64,000 nt of DNA from Chamaea fasciata (Eukaryota; Chordata; Aves; Passeriformes; Sylviidae), in assembly GCA_029207755.1 (NCBI GenBank), contig JARCOQ010000067.1, forward strand, positions 62,001 through 126,000, given 5' to 3'. The notes below the pieces were generated by a model. That model was not told where the DNA came from. It worked only from the letters and a program-made list of their open reading frames with translations, and made no database searches. Shown in pieces: positions 51,864 through 61,100 of the stretch (positions within the stretch are counted from its first letter, which is position 1; the number at the start of each line of letters is the position of its first letter). A program made the position numbers and the translations under genes.

Positions 51864-52500
51864 CAGTGCCCGTCCAGCAGCCCCGGGCCAGTGACCAGCT
51901 GGATTTGGCCAGTCCCATCCAGCAGCCCCGGGCCAGTGACCAGCTGGATTTGGCCAGTCCCATCCAGCCGCCCCGGGCCACTGACCAGCTGGATTTGGCC
52001 ACTCCCATCCAGCAGCCCCTGGGCCAGTGACCAGCTGGATTTGGCCAGTGCCCGTCCAGCAGCCCCGGGCCACTGACCAGCTGGATTTGGCCAGTGCCCG
52101 TCCAGCAGCCCCTGGGCCAGTGACCAGCTGGATTTGGCCAGTACCCGTCCAGCAGCCCCCGGGCCAGTGATCAGCTGGATTTGGCCAGTGCCCGTCCAGC
52201 AGCCCCGGGCCAGTGACCAGCTGGATTTGGCCAGTCCCATCCAGCAGCCCCTGGGCCAGTGACCAGCTGGATTTGGCCAGTGCCCGTCCAGCAGCCCCTG
52301 GGCCAGTGACCAGCTGGATTTGGCCAGTGCCCGTCCAGCAGCCCCTGGGCCAGTGACCAGCTGGATTTGGCCAGTGCCCGTCCAGCAGTCCTGGGCCAAT
52401 GACCAGCTGGATTTGGCCAGTGCCCGTCCAGCAGTCCTGGGCCAATGACCAGCTGGATTTGGCCAGTGCCCGTCCAGCAGTCCTGGGCCAGTGACCAGTG
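51864..52500. repeat. 45-46 base minisatellite
   Basis: About 14 copies of 'gtgaccagctggatttggcc' followed by 'agtgcccgtccagcagcccc' and 'gggcca'. The CCCATCC form gives 45 bases and the GCCCGTCC form 46. Confidence 0.94.
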
Positions 52501-53224
52501 ACCTCGGGCTGGTGGCCACAGGACGAGGGTGGTGGCCAAAGCCGCCTCTCCCCGCAGGCACAGCTGCGCTTTCACTCCCTGTCCACAGAGAGGCTCCGGA
52601 CACTGAACCATCTCTGCTCTCTCAGCTGAAGTCACGGGGACAGTGGAATTCCAGCCCTTCCATTTCCATCCTTTGCAGAAAGTGAGGGGTTTGTCCCTCC
52701 ATGGGTCAACTGGAGAAAGCAGCGGCACAAATCCCTGCTGCCCACCCGGGCTGGGACCAAAACTCAGCGACAAACACACGGCTGGGGATATCGCTGCGAT
52801 TCAGGACTGCTCACGTAACCACACGCAGAATCCCGATTTCTTCAGAGGGCTCAGAGCAAAGTTCATCGAGAGACAGATTCTTTTATCCAGTGTTTGGGTG
52901 CAAGGAATAGGGTTGGTCCTTTAGGGCAGCACCTTCTCGTGAACATCTCGACCAGCGAACAGGGTGGGAAAACACCAGGAGTCAGGAGGAGGATCTACAG
53001 GGATTGTCTGGGGTTCCTCCTCATGATTCCCCAGGCCAGACTGGGAGAGTTCTGTCCTTGGCTTTCCCTCAGGCCTCGAGGCTCTGCCTGGAGCCTGAAA
53101 ATCCGTGTTCTGCCCACTGTCAGCTCCCACAGGGGGACACCTGGGGAACCACTCGGGGTTATTCCACACTCGGCGATGCAAACAGAGTGAAACACCCTCA
53201 TCGTCCTCAGCTCCGCAGAGAACG

Positions 53225-54108
53225 GGCAGCGGTGGGGATGTCCCAAGTCCCCAGAGAACGGGCAGTGGTGGGATGTCCCCGGGGAACGGGCAGTGGTGGG
53301 GATGTCCCCAGAGAACGGGCAGTGGTGGGATGTCCCCAGAGAACGGGCAGTGGTGGGATGTCCCCAGGGAACGGGCAGTGACAGGGATGTCCCCAGGGAA
53401 CGGGCAGTGGTGGGATGTCCCCAGGGAACGGGCAGTGACAGGGATGTCCCCAGGGAACGGGCAGTGGTGGGATGTCCCCAGAGAACGGGCAGTGGTGGGG
53501 ATGTCCCCAGAGAACGGGCAGTGGTGGGATGTCCCCGGGGAACGGGCAGTGACAGGGATGTCCCCAGAGAACGGGCAGTGGTGGGGATGTCCCCAGAGAA
53601 CGGGCAGTGGTGGGATGTCCCCGGGGAACGGGCAGTGGTGGGATGTCCCCAGGGAACGGGCAGTGGTGGGATGTCCCCAGGGAACGGGCAGTGACAGGGA
53701 TGTCCCCAGAGAACGGGCAGTGACAGGGATGTCCCCAGAGAACGGGCAGTGGTGGGATGTCCCCGGGGAACGGGCAGTGGTGGGATGTCCCCAGAGAACG
53801 GGCAGTGGTGGGATGTCCCCGGGGAACGGGCAGTGGTGGGGATGTCCCCAGGGAACGGGCAGTGGTGGGATGTCCCCGGGGAACGGGCAGTGGTGGGATG
53901 TCCCCAGAGAACGGGCAGTGGTGGGATGTCCCCAGGGAACGGGCAGTGGTGGGATGTCCCCAGGGAACGGGCAGTGGTGGGATGTCCCCGGGGAACGGGC
54001 AGTGGTGGGATGTCCCCAGGGAACGGGCAGTGACAGGGATGTCCCCAGGGAACGGGCAGTGGTGGGATGTCCCCAGAGAATGGGCAGTGGTGGGATGTCC
54101 CAGCTCCC
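53225..54108. repeat. 28-base minisatellite just beyond the receptor gene
   Basis: About 31 copies of GATGTCCCCAGGGAACGGGC followed by AGTGGTGG. Variants have CCGGGGAA or CAGAGAA and GTGACAGG in place of GTGGTGG. On the - strand it begins about 45 bases after the receptor stop codon and so probably forms part of its 3' UTR. Confidence 0.95.
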
Positions 54109-54151
54109 CTCACTGCTGGAGACCTCCCAGCCCTCCTTTCCCACCCTGGGC

Positions 54152-55432
54152 TCAATGGAAGGCGCTGCTGGCGGGCGGGGAAACCGTTCCCAGCCGGGCC
54201 GGGGTTCCACACTCAGGAAGAAGGTTCAGAGCGGGAGAAGAGCCCGGAGAAACCCTCTCGGAGGCCGCCTCGTCCTTCTCCACCTGCAGCACGGCGTGGG
54301 GCAGCAGCTGCGGGCGGCCCAGGCTCTCCCCAGCCCTGTGGGCAGCCGTGTCGGGCTGGAAGGACACCAGCTCGTTGCTGAGGGTCCCCGTCCCCACGGC
54401 GGCGGGGCAGAGGCGGCCGCAGCCCAGCAGGGAGGAGAAGGCCCTGCGGAACTCGGCGTTGAAGGCGTAGATGACGGGGTTGAGGGCAGAGTTGGCCCAG
54501 CCCAGCCAGGTGAAGGCGCCCAGCACGGTCCCGCTGACACACGGCGGGACGCGCAGCTCGGGGTCACAGAAGGGCACCAGGCAGTTGAGCACGAAGAAAG
54601 GCAGCCAGCAGCACACGAAGACCCCCACGATGATGGAGAGGGTCTGGAGCACCTTGGTCTCTTTCTTGAGGGAGTTTTTCAGGGAGGTTTCCCCGGGGCA
54701 GGGGCTGCGGGCTTGTCCCGGCCGCTCCAGGGAGGAGACCCTGCGGAGCTGGCGCCGGGCCGTGAGGAAGAGGCGGCAGTAGGTGGCCACCATGACGGCC
54801 ACGGGGATGTAGAAGCTGACGAGGGACGAGGAGATGGCGTAGGTCCTGCTGAGGCTGGAATCGCAGCTCCCCTCCTCCACGGAGCCATTGAAGCCCAGCT
54901 GCTCCCGGTCCTTGTGCCACCGCAGCTGCACGGGGACGAAGGAGATGAGGAGGGACAGCAGCCAGGCCACCGCGATGGTGACAAAAGCCACGCGCTGCGT
55001 CACCCTCCTCTGGTGCAGAAAGGGGCTGGCGATGGCCCAGTAGCGCTCGAGGCTGATGAGGCACAGGTGGAGGATGGAGGCCGTGCAGCAGGTGATGTCG
55101 AAAGCCACCCAGAGGTCACAGAAAGCCCCGAAGGGCCAGAAGCCCAGCACGTCGCTGGCGGCTCTCCAGGGCATCACCAGCACGGCCACCAGCAGGTCGG
55201 ACACGGCCAGGGACACCACGAAGAGGTTGGTGACCTTGGAGCGCAGGTGTGGGAACCTGAGCACGGCCAAGCACACCAGGCTGTTCCCCAGCAGCGTGCA
55301 GAGGATGAGGAGGGACAGGCAGGCGGCTGTCGCCACCCGCAGGGACAGCGGGGACTGGCTCTGTTCTGCCCCGCTGCTGGCATTGAGCTCGTCCTGCCCG
55401 GCTCCTCCTGCCGAGGGGGGAAACCCATCCAT
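54152..55432 (-). CDS. D1-class dopamine receptor, intronless (subtype not DRD1 or DRD5; D1C or D1E type likely)
   Basis: A Gs-coupled dopamine receptor of the plasma membrane by family. The ATG at 55432 lies in GCCATGG; 426 residues, stop TGA at 54154-54152. Sequons are N17 (NAS) and N182 (NGS). Seven membrane spans are clear; key residues are D79 (2.50), D112 (3.32, amine binding, VAFDITC), a C105-C190 disulfide pair, W157, serines 202, 203 and 206 in [11 protein letters not shown] (catechol contacts), [11 protein letters not shown] leading into CCWLPFF, and LNPVIYAF. The usual DRY is ERY (129-131). The C-terminus SNELVSFQ and final FH recall DRD5, but the second extracellular loop is much shorter. 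No introns, as usual for D1-class genes. Human 8p21 has no such neighbour of R3HCC1, so this is likely a D1 subtype lost in mammals. Confidence 0.9.
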   Translation of the reverse strand: MDGFPPSAGGAGQDELNASSGAEQSQSPLSLRVATAACLSLLILCTLLGNSLVCLAVLRFPHLRSKVTNLFVVSLAVSDLLVAVLVMPWRAASDVLGFWPFGAFCDLWVAFDITCCTASILHLCLISLERYWAIASPFLHQRRVTQRVAFVTIAVAWLLSLLISFVPVQLRWHKDREQLGFNGSVEEGSCDSSLSRTYAISSSLVSFYIPVAVMVATYCRLFLTARRQLRRVSSLERPGQARSPCPGETSLKNSLKKETKVLQTLSIIVGVFVCCWLPFFVLNCLVPFCDPELRVPPCVSGTVLGAFTWLGWANSALNPVIYAFNAEFRRAFSSLLGCGRLCPAAVGTGTLSNELVSFQPDTAAHRAGESLGRPQLLPHAVLQVEKDEAASERVSPGSSPALNLLPECGTPARLGTVSPPASSAFH

Positions 55433-56210
55433 GGCTTCCCCGTCCAGGTTTTTCAAAGTCTGCTCAAGTCTCCGTCAGCATCCAGCGCCCGTTTTCCCTT
55501 TTTCCCCGCTCCCGCAGCACCTCCGGAGCCACGGCTGCAGTCCAGTCCCACCTCCAGAACAGGAGAAGTGCTGGAAGCTCTCGGTCCTTCCCAGTCCTTC
55601 TCTCGGTCCTTCCCAGTCCTTCTCCCAGTCCTTTCCAGTCCCTTTCTCAGTCCTTTCCCGCTCTCAGCGTTTGGATTTTCCCTCCTGCCTCTCGCCCCCC
55701 AGGAGCCCGCACTCACCTCCGGGGTCTGGGGAGGTTTTACCGCAAATCTTCCTCCCCCTCCTCTCTCCTCTTCACCTGCTGGTGATCCTGCAGAATTCCC
55801 AGATCCCTTCCAAATCCAGGCTGGGATTCGCTGCCGGGAGCCAGAGGGGTCTGAGGGGTGTCTCCCTGCTCACCAACCCGGCTGCTCTCTCTTCCCTCTG
55901 GAGCCAAAATCCCTCTGGATTTCTCCAGGGTGGGATCTGGCTCTGCCCCTCGGAGCTGGGAGAATGTGTGAATGCACGGGGTGAGTCACTGGGAATTCGC
56001 TGAGAGGGTTGAAGGGGGGGGGGAAATAATCATTCCAGGCAAGATTTGAGGGTCCTCAATGCAAATGAGCGCAGGAATTGATTGGGATTTCTGCATGAGA
56101 GAGGCCTGATTTCCCTGCCCAGGCGCTGAGTCACAGCTCAGAGCTGACCCCAAACCAGTCACTCCTCCCTGCCCTGAGCTGGTGCAAAACTGGCTTTTAC
56201 TGTCCACTGC
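55433..56210. other. 5' flank of the dopamine receptor; no second gene seen
   Basis: Moderately GC-rich. Contains a short tandem stretch (55585-55660) of 'ggtccttcccagtccttctc'. No clear TATA box or upstream exon was identified on the - strand. Confidence 0.45.
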
Positions 56211-56227
56211 AAAATTCCTTCTTCAGG

Positions 56228-56256
56228 AAAAAAAAAAGGGGGGGGGGGGGGGGGAA
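56228..56256 (+). repeat. Poly-A to poly-G junction
   Basis: An A run of about 11 is followed by a G run of about 18, a probable assembly-difficult and slippage-prone site. Confidence 0.85.
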
Positions 56257-56529
56257 ACCCATCAAAAAATCCTGTACAAACCTGGAAGATTTTTCTTTCG
56301 GTCTCAGATCTCTTTTTCAGCACAGGTCACCTGCAGAACCAGTGAGCACGCTGAACATCACCTGGGTAAAGTTTTGAACCCTCAATAAATGGATTTTACT
56401 TTCAGTGAAGCGGTGTAAAGTCGCTTCTCTTTCAAGCTCATCACTATTTCCTTAATTCCACATCAGCTTTTACCTCGGGGATAACTGGAAACATCAGGCA
56501 GAAAGTCAAGATGCTTTTCCAGTCCAGTG

Positions 56530-56765
56530 AGGATGTGACACTTGGGGACACGGGTTGGGGGTGGCCTTGGCAGTGCTGGGGACACACTTGGACTTGATGG
56601 TCCCGAAGGTCTTTGCCAACCTTAACGAGTCTAAAATTTGATATTTTGGAACTCCTAAGGAGGAGGAGCTGCCGGGTGTCCTGAGGGAGATTTCCTGGGA
56701 TGGGATGTGCCACCACGAGCTGCCACTGCCACCCTGTGCTGTGACTTACTGAGGTGACAGACCAG
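56530..56765 (+). repeat. Left arm of an inverted duplication (CR1 3' end plus flank)
   Basis: Starts in CR1-like sequence ('cttgatggtcccgaaggtct', 'ttgccaaccttaa') and continues about 150 bases past the element end ('ctcctaaggaggaggagctg', 'ccgggtgtcctgagggagat', 'tgtgccaccacgagctgcca', 'gaggtgacag'). The reverse complement of about 60735-60960 is nearly identical over the whole stretch, including the non-CR1 part. Confidence 0.85.
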
Positions 56766-56971
56766 TGCCACCACTGCTCTCTTGAGAGGAGCCACCCTGC
56801 AAAAGTCAGGTGTGGAAAAGCAGGACGAGCTTTGCAGATCCTGGGTACAAAACGAGTTGGTTCAGCTCCAATTAATTCCCTCCGTGCCAGGAGCGTGGTC
56901 ACGGAGCATCCCTGACCCGCCTTTCCCTGTCACCTCGGGATGAAAGAGCCACCGAGCACACTGAGCCCGCC

Positions 56972-57896
56972 CTGCTGAGCCCGGATCCATCACCCTGGGA
57001 TTGCTGAGCCCGGATCCATCACCCTGGGATTGCTGAGCCCGGGTTCATCACCCTGGGATTGCTGAGCCCGGATCCTTCACTCTGGGATTGCTGAGCCCGG
57101 ATCCTTCACCCTGGGATTGCTGAGCCCGGATCCATCACCCTGGGATTGCTGAGCCCGGATCCATCACCCTGGGATTGCTGAGCCCGGGTTCATCACCCTG
57201 GGATTGCTGAGCCCGGATCCATCACCCTGGGATTGCTGAGCCCGGATCCATCACCCTGGGATTGCTGAGCCCGGATCCATCACCCTGGGATTGCTGAGCC
57301 CGGGTTCATCACCCTGGGATTGCTGAGCCCGGATCCATCACCCTGGGATTGCTGAGCCCGGATCCATCACCCTGGGATTGCTGAGCCCGGATCCATCACC
57401 CTGGGATTGCTGAGCCCGGATCCATCACCCTGGGATTGCTGAGCCCGGATCCATCACCCTGGGATTGCTGAGCCCGGATCCATCACCCTGGGATTGCTGA
57501 GCCCGGATCCTTCACCCTGGGATTGCTGAGCCCGGATCCATCACCCTGGGATTGCTGAGCCCAGATCCATCACCCTGGGATTGCTGAGCCCGGGTTCATC
57601 ACCCTGGGATTGCTGAGCCCGGATCCTTCACCCTGGGATTGCTGAGGCCGGGTTCATCACCCTGGGATTGCTGAGCCCGGATCCATCACCCTGGGATTGC
57701 TGAGGCCGGATCCATCACCCTGGGATTGCTGAGCCCGGATCCTTCACCCTGGAATTGCTGAGCCCGGATCCATCACCCTGGAATTGCTGAGCCCGGATCC
57801 ATCACCCTGGGATTGCTGAGCCCGGATCCTTCACCCTGGGATTGCTGAGCCCGGATCCTTCACCCTGGAATTTCTGAGCCCGCATCCATCACCCCG
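56972..57896. repeat. 30-base minisatellite, about 31 copies
   Basis: Very uniform units GCTGAGCCCGGATCCATCAC followed by CCTGGGATT. The main variants are GGATCCTT and GGGTTCAT for GGATCCAT. Most copies carry a GGATCC palindrome. Confidence 0.97.
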
Positions 57897-58496
57897 AGCC
57901 GGCTCTGCTGTTCCTGCCCCAAGGAGCCAACAAGGATCCGATATTCCCTGGAAGACACAGCCTGGACACAGCCCGGGCTCGCTGCTGGGTGTCCGGGCGC
58001 TCGCTGACGAAGAGCTCGGTTTAATTAATCCTCATTAGCGGCCGCCTGCAGCCCGGGGCTGTTCCAGGCAGCGAGGGTAGATGGCACCAGCGGCCGGCGC
58101 ATGGAGCGGCTCCTGCCCTCGGGAATTCGGGATGCCGGCGGAGGAAAAGCGCTGGGTCAGGGCGAGGGCAGAGAGAGCAGGGAAAGGTTCTTCCCCAGGG
58201 GGTGGAATAAACACCGGCACAGCTCCCAGGGAACGGGCACGGCCCCAGGAGCTCCAGGACACCCAGGGATGCCCAGGGTGGGAATTTGGGATGTCTGGGT
58301 CCTTTCCCCCTCTGGGCATCCCAAGGCCCCGGCAGAGCCCTCAGCGCCAGGGATGCTCTGCCCTCTGTGCCCCATCTTCCTCCCAGTCCTGCTCCGGCCA
58401 CGAAGATTTTCAGGATCTCAGGGGGCAGAAACAAAACAGGGGGACGCTGTCACTGCTGTGTGAGGGAGCAGCGATGGCAGGGCCTGGGACAGGGCA
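57897..58496. other. Spacer between two minisatellites; no gene seen
   Basis: About 600 bases of apparently unique, GC-rich sequence. Open frames in it have no recognisable similarity and run into the following array. Confidence 0.45.
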
Positions 58497-60735
58497 GGGT
58501 GGCACTGATCTGTCACACAGGGCAGGGTGGCACTGATCTGTCACACAGGGCAGGGTGGCACTGGCCTGTCACACACAGCAATGGTGGCACTGATCTGTCA
58601 CACAGGACAGGGTGGCACTGGCCTGTCACACACAGCAATGGTGGCACTGATCTGTCACACACAGGGCAGGGTGGCACTGGCCTGTCACACACAGCAATGG
58701 TGGCACTGATCTGTCACACAGGGCAGGGCGGCACCGGCCTGTCACACACAGCAATGGTGGCACTGATCTGTCACACAGGGCAGGGTGGCACTGGCCTGTC
58801 ACACACAGCAATGGTGGCACTGATCTGTCACACACAGGGCAGGGTGGCACTGGCCTGTCACACACAGGGCAGGGTGGCACTGATCTGTCACACAGGGCAG
58901 GGTGGCACTGGCCTGTCACACACAGGGCAGGGTGGCACTGATCTGTCACACAGGGCAGGGTGGCACTGGCCTGTCACACACAGCAATGGTGGCACTGATC
59001 TGTCACACACAGGGCAGGGCGGCACTGGCCTGTCACACACAGCAATGGTGGCACTGATCTGTCACACAGGGCAGGGTGGCACTGGCCTGTCACACACAGC
59101 AATGGTGGCACTGATCTGTCACACAGGACAGGGTGGCACTGGCCTGTCACACTCAGCAATGGTGGCACTGATCTGTCACACACAGGGCAGGGTGGCACTG
59201 GCCTGTCACACACAGCAATGGTGGCACTGATCTGTCACACAGGACAGGGTGGCACTGGCCTGTCACACACAGCAATGGTGGCACTGATCTGTCACACAGG
59301 GCAGGGCGGCACTGGCCTGTCACACACAGCAATGGTGGCACTGGCCTGTCACACACAGGGCAGGGTGGCACTGATCTGTCACACAGGGCAGGGTGGCACT
59401 GGCCTGTCACACACAGGGCAGGGTGGCACTGATCTGTCACACAGGGCAGGGTGGCACTGGCCTGTCACACACAGCAATGGTGGCACTGATCTGTCACACA
59501 CAGGGCAGGGCGGCACTGGCCTGTCACACACAGCAATGGTGGCACTGATCTGTCACACAGGACAGGGTGGCACTGGCCTGTCACACTCAGCAATGGTGGC
59601 ACTGATCTGTCACACACAGGGCAGGGTGGCACTGATCTGTCACACAGGGCAGGGTGGCACTGGCCTGTCACACACAGGGCAGGGTGGCACTGATCTGTCA
59701 CACAGGGCAGGGTGGCACTGGCCTGTCACACACAGCAATGGTGGCACTGATCTGTCACACACAGGGCAGGGCGGCACTGGCCTGTCACACACAGCAATGG
59801 TGGCACTGATCTGTCACACAGGGCAGGGTGGCACTGGCCTGTCACACACAGCAATGGTGGCACTGATCTGTCACACAGGACAGGGTGGCACTGGCCTGTC
59901 ACACTCAGCAATGGTGGCACTGATCTGTCACACACAGGGCAGGGTGGCACTGGCCTGTCACACACAGCAATGGTGGCACTGATCTGTCACACAGGACAGG
60001 GTGGCACTGGCCTGTCACACTCAGCAATGGTGGCACTGATCTGTCACACACAGGACAGGGTGGCACTGGCCTGTCACACACAGCAATGGTGGCACTGATC
60101 TGTCACACAGGGCAGGGTGGCACTGGCCTGTCACACACAGCAATGGTGGCACTGATCTGTCACACAGGGCAGGGTGGCACTGGCCTGTCACACACAGCAA
60201 TGGTGGCACTGATCTGTCACACAGGGCAGGGTGGCACTGGCCTGTCACACACAGCAATGGTGGCACTGATCTGTCACACACAGGGCAGGGTGGCACTGAT
60301 CTGTCACACACAGGGCAGGGTGGCACTGGCCTGTCACACACAGCAATGGTGGCACTGATCTGTCACACACAGGGCAGGGTGGCACCGGCCTGTCACACAC
60401 AGCAATGGTGGCACTGATCTGTCACACAGGGCAGGGTGGCACTGGCCTGTCACACACAGCAATGGTGGCACTGATCTGTCACACAGGGCAGGGTGGCACT
60501 GGCCTGTCACACACAGCAATGGTGGCACTGATCTGTCACACAGGGCAGGGTGGCACTGGCCTGTCACACACAGCAATGGTGGCACTGATCTGTCACACAG
60601 GGCAGGGTGGCACTGGCCTGTCACACACAGCAATGGTGGCACTGATCTGTCACACACAGGGCAGGGTGGCACCGGCCTGTCACACACAGCAATGGTGGCA
60701 CTGATCTCTCACACAGGGCAGGGTGGCACTCACCT
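58497..60735. repeat. 2.2 kb minisatellite of two alternating 28-30 base units
   Basis: About 77 units. Type A reads GGCACTGATCTGTCACACAG plus GGCAGGGT; type B reads GGCACTGGCCTGTCACACAC plus AGCAATGGT. A and B mostly alternate, giving 57-59 base dimers, with runs where the order changes. Nearly every unit keeps CTGTCACAC. Both strands are open over hundreds of codons, with no coding support. Confidence 0.97.
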
Positions 60736-60960
60736 GTCACCTCCGTTAGTCACAGCACAGGGTGGCAGCGGCAGCTCGTGGTGGCACATCCCATCCCAGG
60801 AAATCCTCCCTCAGGACACCCGGCAGCTCCTCCTCCTTAGGAGCTCCAAATTACAAAATCCTGGCATTTTTAAGGTTGGCAAAGACCTTCGGGACCATCA
60901 AGTCCAAGTGTGTCCCCAGCACTGCCAAGGCCACCCCCAACCCGTGTCCCCAAGTGCCAC
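60736..60960 (-). repeat. Right arm of the inverted duplication
   Basis: Reverse complement of the left arm at 56530-56765. Its flank end passes without a break into the 2.2 kb array: reading the - strand, 'gaggtgacaggtgagtgcca' is followed by the array's 'gatcagtgccacc' units. The left arm carries the same 'gacagaccagtgccaccact' once. Confidence 0.85.
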
Positions 60961-61100
60961 ATCCACACCTTTGGAACCCCTCCGGGGATGGAGATCCCAC
61001 CCTGCCAGTGCCCGGCACTTCCCATGAAGGGTTTTGTCCCAGTTTCCAACCTGAACCTCCCCTGGCAGCGCCTGAGGCTGTAGGAAAGGATCTCCCCTGG
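60855..61100 (-). mobile_element. CR1-like LINE 3' fragment (antisense)
   Basis: Overlaps the right arm and extends beyond it: 'aaggttggcaaagaccttcg', 'gaccatcaagtccaagtgtg', 'tttggaacccctccggggat' and 'gaacctcccctggcagcgcc'. Confidence 0.8.

Noticed and set aside
51018..52445. 475-codon - strand open frame and its partner on the + strand
   Set aside because: These are translations of the 20-base and 45-base minisatellites and the ATC microsatellite; R3HCC1 exon 1 lies in a different, supported position.
54152..55432. Naming the receptor DRD1 or DRD5
   Set aside because: The second extracellular loop and tail differ from both, and the locus is not that of DRD1 or DRD5; a firm subtype needs a phylogeny.
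55433..55456. Receptor start eight codons upstream of the ATG
   Set aside because: The codon at 55454-55456 is TTG, not ATG. The first ATG (55432) is in a good context (GCCATGG) and fits the family's N-terminus.
53105..55984. 959-codon open frame on the + strand
   Set aside because: It is the antisense of the dopamine receptor fused to the 28-base minisatellite; it has no known domain, while the - strand encodes a complete receptor.
56972..60735. CRISPR-like arrays
   Set aside because: Units are contiguous with no unique spacers, and the DNA is vertebrate; these are minisatellites.
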